From: Owenia fusiformis
Lineage: Eukaryota; Annelida; Polychaeta; Sabellida; Oweniidae
Assembly (NCBI GenBank): GCA_903813345.2
Contig: CAIIXF020000011.1
Location: 16,787,754-16,847,753, forward strand
Reading direction: 5' to 3'
Length of the DNA: 60,000 nt
The notes beneath the pieces were generated by a model, which made no database searches, was not told where the DNA came from, and saw only the letters and a list, made by a program, of their open reading frames with translations. Below, piece after piece: positions 11,057 through 23,306 of this stretch. A program made the position numbers and the translations under genes. Numbering within the stretch: position 1 is the stretch's first letter; each line of letters starts with the position of its first letter.

Positions 11057-11967
11057 TGACGTGTCGCAAAAAGGTGGCGCATTTGTTTTTTAAGGGTATC
11101 GCGTGAAAGTAACTTTGATTCCCCGGATTATAAGATAATATTCTAATTAAAGTTATATATCATTTTAAAGCTGTTTTGATGAAGATTTTAGATCAACTAC
11201 ACTCCGTTCACATTTTTTGCGCGTTCGTTTTTAAAAAAGAGTTTTTTACCAAAACATCTGGCAAATATCCCATGTTGACACGTTACATTTTGAATTATTT
11301 TTCGTCTTTAAACGCTCATAACTCAAACAATATATGACTATTATACTTATTTTTCGTCTGGATAAAGGTAGATGGAAGTTTTATTTCAAAGGATGAATTT
11401 TAGTAAGCGTCCCATATTGTGACGTCATAGAGTCTGAAAAATAGAATCTGTTGACAGCGACCTTTTTTGCTCATTTTTTGGTACCTTCAACTTTTCAGGT
11501 GTACATTAAACAAAAAATACGAGATCAATTTTTAATAAATCATACATGATTATTTTGCTCCTAAACTCTAGTTTATTAATAAATAGTTGATTTTGTTCAC
11601 AAAAGTATGTGTTTTCTGTTGTATGTGAAAAAGTGGAGGACGAAAGGTTTTCAAAATTCATTAAAATATGGCTAATATACGCCATTCGCCTATTTTCAAG
11701 CACAGCAACACGTATATTTATTTCACCTAAAATATCAATTAATTCGTGTTTTATGATGCTCCTAGCCCATTAACAATATATATATATGATATCAGAGTTA
11801 TTCGTCTAAAATGTTTTGAGATATAGAGGTAAATGAGGACGAAAGGATTTTCATGAGTGTACATTTTACTCAAAAACGTCACATTCTATCATGTTAAAAG
11901 CGAGGATCCTCTGGATTACGCCACAAAATGTGTAACAATGCGTGCGCGAGCTTTTTGCGACACGTCA
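11057..11967. mobile_element. 911-bp nonautonomous element with TIRs tgacgtgtcgcaaaaag
   Basis: tgacgtgtcgcaaaaag at 11057-11073 is perfectly inverted at 11951-11967, with partial similarity continuing inward (gtggcgca versus gctcgcgcacgca). The interior is noncoding. No clear target duplication is visible. Confidence 0.6.
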
Positions 11968-12460
11968 ATACATTTTGATTGTGAAAATTCTCCCGGCGCA
12001 ACGTCTGCCGGTGATCGGTTGGCAGTAATCGGTAGGCACCCATAAGGTGAATCTGAACTTGTGTGAGCAAAGCATAAACGATAAATCATGATCATAAATC
12101 ATGATACGCAGGTAAACCGAGAATGCGAGATAAAAGTACGTTTTAATAAATCCGTAACCCAATATTTTGTAGCTCCCAGTGTGAATAACGTAATCCGTTT
12201 AATTTCAGTCAAAATCAAATAAGTTGATGGAACAGCATTTCCCTCTATAAACTTATCATCGATTCAAAACCATATAAAGTAATGAGTCAACCTCAGGAAT
12301 TCCCGGGAATCTCAGCCCCCCTATACTTTAACATGGAAAAATGGATGAATGGGGAAAAAAAATTCTGATCAATTCAACAAATATGTGTTCACATTTTGTA
12401 AGACTTTAGATAATTAAGGACCTAAAAAACAAAATATGTTGTTTCTATAGTTACGAGGCC

Positions 12461-13440
12461 CGATCAGAAAGTAAGTAACCAACTGCTCTTATTTCTTCAT
12501 ACTTTAGTCAATTACGTTGAAATTTTCACAGATGATGAAGACAATATTAACCTATTAAACAAGACCAAGTACAATGGGTTAGCATCAATTCCATTGTTAT
12601 TGCTGTTGCTATGGTGACAATTGTTTTGGGTAAGTGGGGCACCCTGTTTTAAGTCGCGTTTGAAAATAATTTATAGAGTTTTCCTACATGTTGTAATACC
12701 TCTAAATATATCAAATATACACGTAAGACTACATTTTAACTCATAGTCCTTCAAATTAATCACCACCAAAGTCAATGCAGTTGAGGCAATGTTTCACTCT
12801 GTCCTTAAACATGTCATCATTCAATGACTGCAAACTGCCATTGAAGGCTTTAATGATAGCTTTATTGCTGTCCAAACGGACTCTCCGTTGCAACATCTTT
12901 GCAAGAAGTTAGAATTTAGTCACATGGGGAATAGTCTGGGGATTAGTGAGCCTGGGGTAGTTGTATGGCCATGGAAAAGGCTTAATCAATTGTATCTTCG
13001 GTAATGTTGGCTCTGTGGAGGTGGACCGTTGTCGTCATGCCAGTAAAATCCCCCTTCAACAACATTTGACTAGATTGAAACTGTGACTGAATCATGACCA
13101 TCATTATGACAGATATACCCTTGATTTCTTTGTGTCAATGACTTATAAATGAGACAATGGGGCGTAGTTTCCATTGTGATAATACATAGAACAAATTATT
13201 CAGTCTTACAAAAAAAACACGTTAGGTCATTTGGAGGAATACAGCATGTAAAGAACTCTACAATTCATCTTCCAAAGCCGCTTGGAAAAGGGTGCCCCGC
13301 CTACCCAAAACGATCATTACCATAGCAACAGCCATAACAATGGCATCGACGCTTACCCATTGTACTTGGTCTTGTTTAATAGGTTAATATTATCTACAAC
13401 ATCTGTGAAAATTCCAATGTGATTGAACCACAAAGAAAGG
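12461..13440 (-). mobile_element. Decayed mariner-like transposon with long inverted repeats
   Basis: Inverted arms at about 12519-12655 and 13280-13418 share cctattaaacaagaccaagt, acaatgg and ggtgacaattgttttgggta. The minus strand between them holds remnants of a mariner-type transposase: an HDDNGP-like fragment and the C-terminal pattern FKDRVKHCLNCIDFGGD, close to the family's F-x-D-G-I...W-x-K-C-I...G-D-Y ending. Many stops show it is dead. Confidence 0.7.
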
Positions 13441-14017
13441 GTTAAACCTGAAAACGAGTTTATCGCCTAGCAAAAAAATTTGTACAAAATACATTTTTTA
13501 TAATCAGAGATGATATTTTAGAATATAAAAATTCACCTCACCTCCGATATTGTCTGAAAATTCCATAATGATCGTGTAGAAAATAAAAAAGCTGCACTCA
13601 TCTAGAAAGCTCTCTCTATTGAGCCTCTTTCTTTATTTAATTTTGTGACATTTTGAGCTGAGTGTCAATTTATATTGACTATTATTTTATATTGGTCACA
13701 GATTCAGGATGTTCGAGTGAAGAGACATATGTTTATAATCATTTTTCAAAATATTATATGTTTATGAGTGTTTGGAACAAGTGTCAGATCTAATGTTGTA
13801 ATTATATTTATTTATATATATGTTTGACAAAAAAATGTTGAGAACAAGTGCTTCAAGCACTTCTTTTATTTAATAAAAAATGCTTTACTGATCCATTGAG
13901 AAAAAATGTCGTCTAAATTCAAAAAAATATCGAGGCTTATTTGATTCACATTATAACATGAAAGCATTACAAACTCAATTTTTCCCCTAATATGCACCCA
14001 TAATACTGAACATAAGC
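13441..14017. other. No gene seen
   Basis: AT-rich noncoding DNA; nothing supported. Confidence 0.4.
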
Positions 14018-14083
14018 TTGGGTACGAGTTGTCTTGGGTACCAGTTGTCTTGGGTACGAGTTGTCTTGGGTACGAGTTGACTA
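14018..14083 (+). repeat. 17-18-bp minisatellite, four copies
   Basis: Four copies of cttgggtacgagttgt, one with ccagttgt, lie directly at the 3' edge of the retrotransposon fragment on the minus strand. Confidence 0.8.
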
Positions 14084-14317
14084 GGAAGCATTGCTTAGTC
14101 TAAATTTAGTAAAAACTTGTCTAAGTTGAAGTGAAACATTATCAGTTAAGTACTTTTCAGGAGCAAATGAATCCTTAAAGGTGTCATAAGTTCTGAGTTT
14201 TCCCTGTGCATACTTCTGTGATGTGCTGTTAGGAAGACGCATTTTCCATTCTTTTTTGAAGTTATTTGCAATTTGATTTGCGATCACCGGATGGATTCTA
14301 TCTTGTAGTGACGTCAC
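14081..14317 (-). pseudogene. Non-LTR retrotransposon, C-terminal fragment
   Basis: The minus-strand frame contains GKLRTYDTFKDSFAPEKYL followed by QLRQVFTKFRLSNAS. This is the C-terminal pattern K-L-R-T-Y-x-x-F-K...E-x-Y-L...R...K-F-R-x-S-N that follows the reverse transcriptase in many invertebrate non-LTR elements. It probably belongs to the element at 15909-17665, from which it is separated by about 1.6 kb. Confidence 0.65.
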
Positions 14318-15908
14318 AATTAGGTCACTCAGCTTTAGATGTTTGATTTTGAGAGATTATCTTCTATATTTCGTGCTTTATTGATTTATTTTTCACGAAA
14401 GCGTTCGATTTGACTAGATCAACATTCATGCTAAGCACATACCTAGTCTAAGCAAGGGAAAGATCAATACCCGGTGATTTCAGCGGGAAGTGGCGTTTCG
14501 TTCAGTGGATGAGCTGCGCGCGCACGCATAAATGTGATTATCCAATATAATTAGGGGAGGGCTATTTGAAATAGTTTTTGGTCTCAGGCGCGACCCAGGG
14601 CTGTTGTCTTAAGGACATTTCGTTGAAAATGAGCCATTCGGCTGATAATTGGTAAGAGTTTGCGATCTTATAATGTATAACTGTTACTCAGACACATATT
14701 TTGACACGATTTTGTTGGAAATAAGCTTTGAACCGAGAGATATTCACGATTGATATGCACATTTTTGATTGTGCCATTGCTTTTCCATTGCACAATCCAT
14801 GTATTGATTGAAGTAACATTAATAATGCAGATTGTTTACCTTCAATACATGGCAGACACTACATATCGGTCTATTAAATACCAGTTTGTGCCATAAATAG
14901 TTTTATATTTCCATCCACGGCCTGGAGCCTGGGTGTGTTTGTCTCTTATGTGTATGCTTGTGCATGGACTTCTAATCACTAGCAGAATTTAACATGATGC
15001 AAACTCACATTATAACTCATGCTGTAACATTTTGACTTCGCTGGAAAACAATAGGAATTATTTTTCTCGCCAATCAATCATGAGTCACAATCAAAATTTC
15101 AGAATGATCAATCAGGCAATGGTCCAAATCAAGTTATAACAATATTATATGATATTCAGCAAGAAGTCCGGTAGAAATACAGAATATTTAAACATCAAAG
15201 CTGAAAGTTAAAAGCTAATCTGTCAATTTTCTGTCTGTAAAAGAGCGTTTACATTTGACACAATAACAGACTGAGGCTTTGAAATCTAGGATTCCCCAGG
15301 AAAATATGACGTCATACTAATTAGCATAAGGATTTCCCTATTGGAGTGGGTCGAGCCTTGTTCGAAAACACAATCCATAAATACATGCTAATTTCTAAGG
15401 AGATAGGAAGTGTATAACGTGTTTATCGATTTTGTTTAAAGATTTAATCAATTATCAAATTGTTTAAGTGGATAAAGTGGTCACACTTGCTTCAATTCAT
15501 AGCGAAATCGACGGATGGAAACTGACCGAATTCCCGATATCCTACCCCGTATTACTGTAGGCTATAAGCACAGTGACCTACAGAGGGCGCTATCACAAAC
15601 AAGTACTGCACGAACCGATAAATTCCCGGGTATTGTAACGCCCTTGGTCTAAGATCTTACGGACATGATTTAGATAGCGGTTAAGCGCCCCCCGATTTTG
15701 AAAAAAACAGGGGGCGCTTATAGGCATCGATGTTTAGTATGAATTTTACCCAAACTTCGCACATATATAGATATACTCATGATCTAGTCAAATCGGCATA
15801 CCTGGTAAATATCCGACCCATGGTTTTCATAAAAGAAACAATAATATTTTTAGCTCAAAACTTCCACGTGTCCGCCATTTCGTGATTCCATCATGTCTAA
15901 TATCATTT
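14318..15908. other. DNA separating two parts of the LINE; one hairpin
   Basis: No gene or known element recognised. A perfect 11-bp hairpin (taagcgccccc / gggggcgctta, 17-nt loop) lies at 15682-15720. The stretch may be an insertion that split the retrotransposon, but I could not find its ends. Confidence 0.5.
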
Positions 15909-17235
15909 CTATATGACGTCAATAAGACGAAATACATGACAACAGTATCCATAAACAAAATTCCTGAATTCTGATCGCAAAAGGTCAATTCTAGTGATAA
16001 GCAAGTTTTTAGACGATACAGTGTTAGGTATTTTTATATTTGTTACATCCATATCTACACTCTTTAATATTTGTTTGATTACCTTATACCACTGTGAATT
16101 ATTTAGTTTTGCATTCTGAAATATTTTATAAAGTAAACGCTGCTTAGGCAAAGTTTCTAAGTGAAGCCAATATTTCAACATAGCTATTTGTATATCATAT
16201 TTAATTGGAAATCTACCTAGCTTTCCCAAGACTCCGAGATTGGGGCATTTAGTAGAGACATTTATAGACCATTTACAACATTGCAGAAATAGTTTTTCTT
16301 TGCAATTATTGAGTTGAAATAAATTCGCTTGGGGGTTATCAATGAGGCCCCACACCTCACTGCCATATGTAATAATGGGTTTAATACAAGAGTCAAATAA
16401 GAGCAAGATTAAAATCGATTTTATGCTGTTAGAGTATAGAGTGTGCTTAAGGTGAAACCAAGCTTTTTGAGCCTTAAGTACAAGAATCCTTTTCGTATTT
16501 TGAGTTATACCATTTTTTGAAAGAGTTATTCCTAGCAGGATTTTTGATTTTTTAATGCTTATTTGTAATTTTCATTCAGCACAATATGACTCGAGTTTGT
16601 TGATGTTATTTTGCATCTCTATGAAAGAGGTAGAGAATATCACAGTAGATCATCTGCATATAATAGGGTATTAATAGTCATTGTGGAGTCAACTTTGTAT
16701 CCATATTTAGCATTATCTCCAAGAACATCTACAACATCATTAATGAAAATGTTGAAAAGGATTGGACTTGTTTTACACCTACTGTAGAGGGAAAAAAGTC
16801 GGTGGTTCCATTTGACAGAGATACACAAGATTGTAATTTAGAAGTCTCTTGGAGTTCATTTGATGGGGGATTGGTATTTTCAACATATTGTCTCTCTTCT
16901 GAGTTAGGTATTACAGAGTCCTTTGCTTCTCTTCCCTCCTCTCCTTTATACATGGATTTCACCGTTTTGTAAAATTTTCCATCAAGACCAATTTTAAGAA
17001 GTTTTAGCATGAGACCATCGTGATTCACCGTGTCAAATGCCTTTTTTAGGTCAATGAAAGCTAAAAAATAAAGGTATTTTCCGTTGTTTTAGATCTGACA
17101 TAATATGGGATAAGATGAAGAGGTTGTCTGTTGTTCTAAATTTTGGGAGAAAGCCTGCTTGGTTCTGATGAAGTTTTTCTTCACTAGTTAGGTATTTGAC
17201 AAGCCTTCCTTTCAAAATTGACGTGAAAAGTCACG
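15909..17235 (-). pseudogene. Non-LTR retrotransposon reverse transcriptase, frameshifted
   Basis: Reading the minus strand from 17235 downward gives, in order: LFTSILKGRL, NQAGFLPKFRTTDNLF, FIDLKKAFDTVNHDGLMLKL, KSMYKGE, SPILFNIFINDVVDVL, then the catalytic LLYADD box near 16645. The thumb region follows (SCIKPIITYGSEVWGL at 16406 down to 15909). Several frameshifts and stops interrupt it. These are the standard reverse transcriptase blocks of a non-LTR element; I cannot place the clade. The first 77 bases (17159-17235) are also the start of the duplicated 8.2-kb unit. Confidence 0.85.
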
Positions 17236-17339
17236 ACCCAATTTGATCGAAAATGGGATTTCATATGATACATTAAAAGTTAAAAAATTGAAATATTTTA
17301 TATTTTATTATATTTTAAAAAACTGAATTCATCAACGGA

Positions 17340-17665
17340 TGACAACAATTTAATGCCACAGATAGCAAAGTTAGAAAATGAAATTAGCTCTATTAATAAA
17401 CTTGATTATGATATAAGCCACAAAGAGATATATGAAAATTGAAACTCTATGAAGAAGGGTAAAAGTAGAGGGCCTGATTTATTGCTAAATGAGATGCTAA
17501 AATATGGTAAATATTACATGGTACCATGTATTATGAAAATACTGAATTCATGTTTGAACAATTGTTATTTTCCAAAGATATTGAGTAAAGGTATCATTGT
17601 TCCAATTCATAAAAAAAGAAAGTAAAAAAGATCCAATCGCCACAATATAGCCTCTTCGATATCGT
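17340..17665 (+). pseudogene. Inverted 5' part of the same LINE (RT N-terminal region)
   Basis: Plus-strand frame with stops: KLENEISSINKLDYD, MKKGKSRGPDLLLNEMLKYG, FPKILSKGIIVPIHKK, then a frameshifted KKDP region. These are the reverse transcriptase blocks that should come immediately before LFTSILKGRL on the opposite strand. The piece ends where the minus-strand part begins in protein order, as expected of a twin-primed (5'-inverted) insertion. Confidence 0.7.
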
Positions 17666-18257
17666 CAATGACAACGGAATCTGAATTTGAGTTTAGAAAG
17701 ACAACGGCATATGGTAATTACAGTGTCCGTTGTCCCGTATCTCATTTTGATCGGTTAAATTAAAGACTTTATTTCGAGGGTAGAACATTATTAACTGTAT
17801 TATGAGTATTAAGACACTTTGATTGTTGTTCAAAAGGAATTTAGTCTAGGTGCTCTATAAACATACAGTTCATGAAAATCTAATTGAAGCGACGGTTATG
17901 TCCGCCATTTGTGACAACGGTATCTGACTTTACCGTAGTTAGGCTAATCCGGCATGAGACAGTCGATTTGGTTAAAAAACAAATCATAAGCTCCATGAAC
18001 GTAAAAGTCCCTTGCATTGTGTATTTGTCTGTGTAACACACACACTTAGGTCATTCGTTTACTCCCCTGACATATACGTACTTGGTAACTCGATCAGTGT
18101 ACTCAACCCCTGGTCAAAATGGTTATAAACAACATAAGTCTGTCAGGAGTATAATAAAAATCTTGTGTGAACTCGTGTCATTTTATTTATATGTTATTAA
18201 TTACAAGTTATCCAATAGATAGTCACTATTTAGCTGATTTCGACAAAAATATGCACG

Positions 18258-18266
18258 TATATAAAG
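18258..18266 (+). promoter_or_regulatory. TATA-like box upstream of GPCR copy A
   Basis: tatataaag lies 41 bases upstream of the GPCR start codon and is kept unchanged in copy B. A start about 30 bases downstream would leave a very short 5' leader. Inferred from sequence only. Confidence 0.35.
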
Positions 18267-18306
18267 GGTATTTGTATTAATATCTCGAATAATACGGTTT
18301 TGAAAG

Positions 18307-19380
18307 ATGGATAATGTTACTGAAGATGAGATGCCACGAAATACAACTATGGTAGATTTACAAGAACGGTTTACTGTTAATACATATATTACATCAGAAG
18401 AGCAAATAGGATACAATGTGGTTTGCGGCACTGGCGTTTTGGGAAATTTTCTCGTTGCGTTTGTGTTTTTAAAATCTGAGAAACTCCGACATAAGATAAA
18501 CAATATGCTCATAATTCATCAAAGCATTATAGATATGCTTGCGGCAATGTTCATTTTTCTGAATAAAACGTTTATCAGCATGGACTGGATTACTGGACCT
18601 GGACCGCTTGCAACCTTTGTATGTAGAGTTTGGTTGTCAGAATATTTCACATGGGCAACGATGAATGTTTCAACATGGAACCTGGTCACATTAACGGTTG
18701 AGCGATACATTGCTATAATTTACCCATTGACTTATAAAACAGTTGTCACAAAGAAACGAATACGGATCGTCATGTCAATGGTGTGGATATTGCCCTTCAT
18801 AAACGAGACATATGACATAGGATCAACAGTCCTGAGGGGCCATGAATGCTTGCTATGGTTACGATGGATAAACGTAAATTTCCATATGGGTTTTGGTGTC
18901 TATGTATATACCATAAAATATCTCATTCCAATTTGCGTACTTATATTTTGCTATGGCAGAATTCTTGTAAAACTTAGTAAAGAAACAAACTCCGGGCTAG
19001 GATCGGAAGAGAGAAATTTGCAAATGGTTAAATCAAGGAATGCTGTTATACGTACCCTCATTATAGTAGCTGTTGCATTCTTTACATGCTATACAGGTCA
19101 AACGACTTATACTCTATTAAAACGTCTGCGAATAATAAAAGATCATTACACCGGATCCCTATATCAACTTTCGGTCTACGTTTTGTTTTTCAATTGTAGC
19201 ATCAATCCTATCATTTATTCGTTCAGTCACTTTGGGTTTCGCAACGCTGTGAAGGAGATGTTTAACGACTGCAAATGCAAAGGTGCTACATCAACACAAA
19301 ATAGTATCACGGATGGCCATGGTAGCATGGAAAATGCAACCAATGTCTCGTTAGGAACAGCTGTTTCGAATGAAACATAA
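18307..19380 (+). CDS. Rhodopsin-like G-protein-coupled receptor, copy A
   Basis: Intronless, 357 residues, class A receptor at the plasma membrane. Seven segments can be traced. Landmarks: GN at 46-47 in TM1, Asp76 in TM2 (HQSIIDMLA), Cys106 before TM3, Cys181 in the second outer loop, ERY at 132-134, Trp160 in TM4, Pro208 in TM5 and NPIIY at 300-304 in TM7. TM6 is unusual: the normal C-W-x-P is C-Y-T-G (261-264), losing the proline kink and toggle tryptophan. The N-terminus has two N-glycosylation sequons (N3, N12); the C-terminus has DCKCKG, a possible palmitoylation site. Pattern suggests a peptide or amine receptor, but I cannot name the ligand. The start is the first ATG after a TATA-like box; the 5' flank matches copy B. 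Confidence 0.93.
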   Translation: MDNVTEDEMPRNTTMVDLQERFTVNTYITSEEQIGYNVVCGTGVLGNFLVAFVFLKSEKLRHKINNMLIIHQSIIDMLAAMFIFLNKTFISMDWITGPGPLATFVCRVWLSEYFTWATMNVSTWNLVTLTVERYIAIIYPLTYKTVVTKKRIRIVMSMVWILPFINETYDIGSTVLRGHECLLWLRWINVNFHMGFGVYVYTIKYLIPICVLIFCYGRILVKLSKETNSGLGSEERNLQMVKSRNAVIRTLIIVAVAFFTCYTGQTTYTLLKRLRIIKDHYTGSLYQLSVYVLFFNCSINPIIYSFSHFGFRNAVKEMFNDCKCKGATSTQNSITDGHGSMENATNVSLGTAVSNET

Positions 19381-21030
19381 AGGACAGGTGGCGGTAAATC
19401 CCTCTTTTAGCCCCCCTACAAAACAAGTATATATTGACATGGAATTGAAGAGGAAGTATGACTTATTACTTAAAATGTGATTTCTGAGAATTTAGACATT
19501 TGACCTTGACATTAGGGTGGTTTAAAGGTCAACTTTGAAAGATGCTATTTTTGTCAAAATTTTGCCGTTTTCTAATACAAGAGAAATGAAAGCAATTGGC
19601 TTAATTTTGATTTCCACTGATAACAAGACATGTGAATGGAAATAAAAATATTTTTGATAAATTCTCACGGGCAATTACATGAAAATCTTGAGAATAAATG
19701 GGGATTTTTCGGGGGACCAAATTTTCCTGTTTCAAAAATGAATGTTCTTGTTGCCTTTTGAGACTCTAGCAGTATCCTAATATAAGCATGCTTTAATTTG
19801 AAATTAAATGTCTGTATGGAGACTTAGTTTTAAAGTTATTTGCCAATTTACAGTTCCTATATTTGAATTTCAATATATATCATAAAATATAATGCAGCAT
19901 CATGTATGAATGACATGGCACTCAAAGATTGCCTAAAATAATTTCTTCTTATTCCCTGTTTAGAAAAACACTTAGGGCAATCAATTTTTTTTAAATTAAT
20001 GTCACTAAATTCTATGTTTTCAAAAACAAAATGTCCCCATGTACTCTGTACATGTACTTGTAATGTATATAAATGACAGGGAATTGTGATCATGAATTAT
20101 ATTGTATTGAAATGAGTTCCAAGATTGATTAAAAACTACATGTATATAAGCTTTAGTATTGTCTTCATTAACAAGGTCATCTGAATCAAGAGGTGTTACT
20201 TGCTTTTCCACTATGTGTTATTGCATTTTCACTATTAAATAATATATAAAACCCTTTAAATAAATAAAGGTTTTGTAGTTTTTAATATAAGGCCCTTCAT
20301 CAGAATGCCAACATATAATTAATTTTTAATGGCCTAATCTGTACATGCAGTTATGTAGTGTACATGTTTGCCCAGGTTAGCAGCCATATTGAAAACATAA
20401 ACCAGTCAGCCTAATTTTCATCACAAAAGTTGAGTTTTAGTGGTGAGCCCAAACTTCCACAACAATGGTATTTGCAGAGAAGCTACTTTACAGTCTCTGC
20501 ATTATACAGTTCAATATCTTTTTTGTGGGAGAATGGGCTGATGGTTAGGTTTTCAACGAAAGGAAATGAGCACCATGCTAAAACTTGATAACAAAGTGAA
20601 CAAAAAATGACAATGTTTTCCAGATTTGCATTGGTAAACTTCATACATAGCTTGATTTTTTTAATGTTGTACTCCAAATGCTCGTATGCCATATGTTCCA
20701 TATAATAAATTCTATGTATTGATAAGTTTTTATATTATTTTGATGGTAAACATAGTGTGTACCCACATTCAGACAGTCTTGTGATAGGGGTTCTTACTGC
20801 CAATTTTTCAAAGAAACTGAAAACTAATGCCACTTTTTGAAATTGCACACCTCAAGAAAAAAGGTTTATCTCCAACTTGCAATCGGTTTTGAAAGTAAAT
20901 GGAAGAATGAGATTTTTGGAAAAAGTCTAAGTTGACCAATAGTCTGTTAAATGGACCTGTTCTTTCAGAAATAAAATCAGTTTCAAAACTGTTAATGCAA
21001 GAAATTCAATATAATGGACAATAGTCTTTA
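19381..21030. other. 3' flank of GPCR A; no further gene seen
   Basis: AT-rich DNA with AATAAA-type signals (for example near 19640 and 20262). Two short minus-strand frames (20020-20211 and 20483-20701) match nothing I know; the first is kept in copy B with few changes, the second is shifted in B by a one-base run-length difference. Confidence 0.5.
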
Positions 21031-22480
21031 TTTTTATGTCACCACCAAAAGTGGTGACATATTGTTATGGTCTCCGTTTTTTTGCGACGGCGGTTGGCGT
21101 CCGGCGTCTGTAACAATTTCTTACAACTTCCTATAACTTAACAAATACTGGTTAGATTGACTTCAATTTTTTTCTAAATCATCTACATGTTCTCAGAAGT
21201 TCAAATCTGACTTAAGATTTGACATTTGACCTTCAATGACCTTCTCGAGGTCAAAAAGGTCTTTTTTCAACTTGCTTCACATTGACTAAACTTTTTTTCA
21301 AAATCATCTACATGTTCTCAGAAATTCAAATCTGACTTTAGATTTGACTTTAGATTTGACATTTGACCTTCAAACCTGACTTTAGATTTGACATTTGACC
21401 TTCAATGACCTTCTCAAGGTCAAAAAAGGTCAAAAAGGTCTGTTTTCAACTTGCTTCAAATTGACTAAAAAAAATTTTCAAAATCATCTACGTGTTCTCA
21501 GAAATTCAAATCTGACTTTAGATTTGACATTTGTCCTTCAATGACCTTCTCAAAGTCAAAAAAGGTCAAAAAGATCTGTTTTCAACTTGCTTCAAATTGA
21601 CTAAAAAAAATTTTCAAAATCATCTACGTGTTCTCAGAAATTCAAATCTGACTTTAGATTTGACTTAAGATTTGATATTTGACCTTCAATGACCTTCTCA
21701 AAGTCAAAAAAGGTCAAAAAGGTCTTTTTTCAACTTGCTTCAAATTGACTAAATTTTTTTTCAAAATCATCTACATGTTCTCAGAAATTCAAATCTGACT
21801 TTAGATTTGACATTTGACCTTCAATGGCCCTTCTCAATGTAAAAAAAGGTCAAAAAGGTATTTTTTCATCTTGCTTCAAATTGACTAAATTTTTTTTTCA
21901 AAATCATCTACATGTTCTCAGAAATTCAAATATGACTTTAGATTTGACATTTGACCTTTAGTGACCTTCTCAAGGTCAAAAAAGGTCAAAAAGGTCTGTT
22001 TTCAACTTGCTTCAAATTGACCAAATTTTTTTTTCAAAATCATCTACATCTTTTCAGAAGTTCAAATTTGACTTTACAAGTTCTCAGAAGTTCAAATCTG
22101 ACTTTAGATTTGACCTTTGACCTTCAATGACCTTCTCAAGGTCAAAAAGGTCTTTTTTCAACTTGCTTCAAATTGACTAATTTTTTTTCAAAATCATCTA
22201 TATGTTCTCAGAAGTTCAAATCTGACTTTAGATTTGACATTTGACCTCCAATGACCTTTTCAAGGTCAAAAAGGTCTTTTTTCAACTTGCTTCAAATTTA
22301 CTTAATTTTTTTTTCAAAATCATCTACATGTTCTCAGAAGTTCAAATCTGACTTTACATTTCATATTTGACCTTCAATGACCTTCTCAATGTCAAAAAAG
22401 TCAAAGATGTATTTTTTCAACTTGCTTTTAATTGACCAAATTGTTTTAGGTGGTGACATTTTGTCATGTTAATGCCTTGT
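21031..22480 (+). mobile_element. Satellite-cored transposon, ends ATGTCACCACC/GGTGGTGACAT (copy in unit A)
   Basis: Left end tttttatgtcaccacc followed by a perfect hairpin (atgtcaccac caaaa gtggtgacat), then gcgacggcggttggcgtccg. The core (about 21140-22440) holds about nine units of 125-180 bp carrying aaatcatctacatgttctca, ctgactttagatttgac, cttcaatgaccttctcaagg and caacttgcttcaaattgac. Right end ggtggtgacattttgtcatg then ttaatgccttgt. Boundaries come from comparison with the copy at 50755, which has different flanks. Confidence 0.85.
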
Positions 22481-23010
22481 TTCATTTACTATTGTCCTGA
22501 TATGTGATGTTCAATTTAGCATATATGCACTGAAGTGTACAAGTAAATGTGTATTTGTAATTTAAAAGGATAAAGTCATGTTCTGTGACAAGTGTTTTCG
22601 CTATGTTGATTCAAAAGATTAAGTCACAGGTTGTGGTCAAAGGAGCATGTTATTTAATTCAATTAAAAAAAACTAAGAAAACTTCACAAATAAGTATTTA
22701 CTCGTATGTTTCGTTATACCAAAAAATCATGCAAGAAAGAGAGAGAGTGCACAGGTATGAGTAGAAACCCTTGCAATAACCAATCATCAAGTATGTGAAT
22801 AAAGTGTTAATTAATTCTCGAGGTCAATCAATTAACAACTCCAAGCAGTTGGAGAAAGGCAAACAAACATGTTGGACGAAATGTTAAAATATGAAACAAA
22901 AAATTCACATTATTGATTGTTGCGCACAATTTATCAAGTGGTGAGTGGAGTTTTCAGCATCGTCTCCTTTAATAAGAATCCGGAGTTTTTCGTGAAAAAC
23001 CGGGACTATC

Positions 23011-23306
23011 CAGTGGCAGATCCAGGAACCAAAAAGGGGGGCCCAAATTTCCGGTCACAGAAAAAAATGTTGGACCCCTAAAACAGAAAATGTGGGCCCA
23101 AATTTTGGAATTTTGAGGCCCTTTTTCTTCAAAATTTGGCCTGAAATCAAAAAATAAGGCCTTACGAGGCCTAGTAATGACCAAAAGGCCTACTTTTTGG
23201 GGCCATAAGGCCTTTTTTGGCCCAACATTTTTTTGGGGCCCAATTTTTTTTGCTGGGCCCAACTTAGGGGGGGGGGGGCATGCCCCCCCCCCCGGATCCG
23301 CGACTG
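23011..23306. mobile_element. Short TIR element, CAGTGGCAGATCC ends, CTATC target duplication
   Basis: Begins cagtggcagatccagg and ends ccggatccgcgactg (reversed: cagtcgcggatccgg). Both sides are flanked by ctatc (23006-23010 and 23307-23311). The interior has many ggcccaa and aggcct words and long G and C runs. The terminus resembles hAT-like elements, but a 5-bp duplication is short for hAT, so the superfamily is open. Open frames here are artefacts. Confidence 0.75.
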
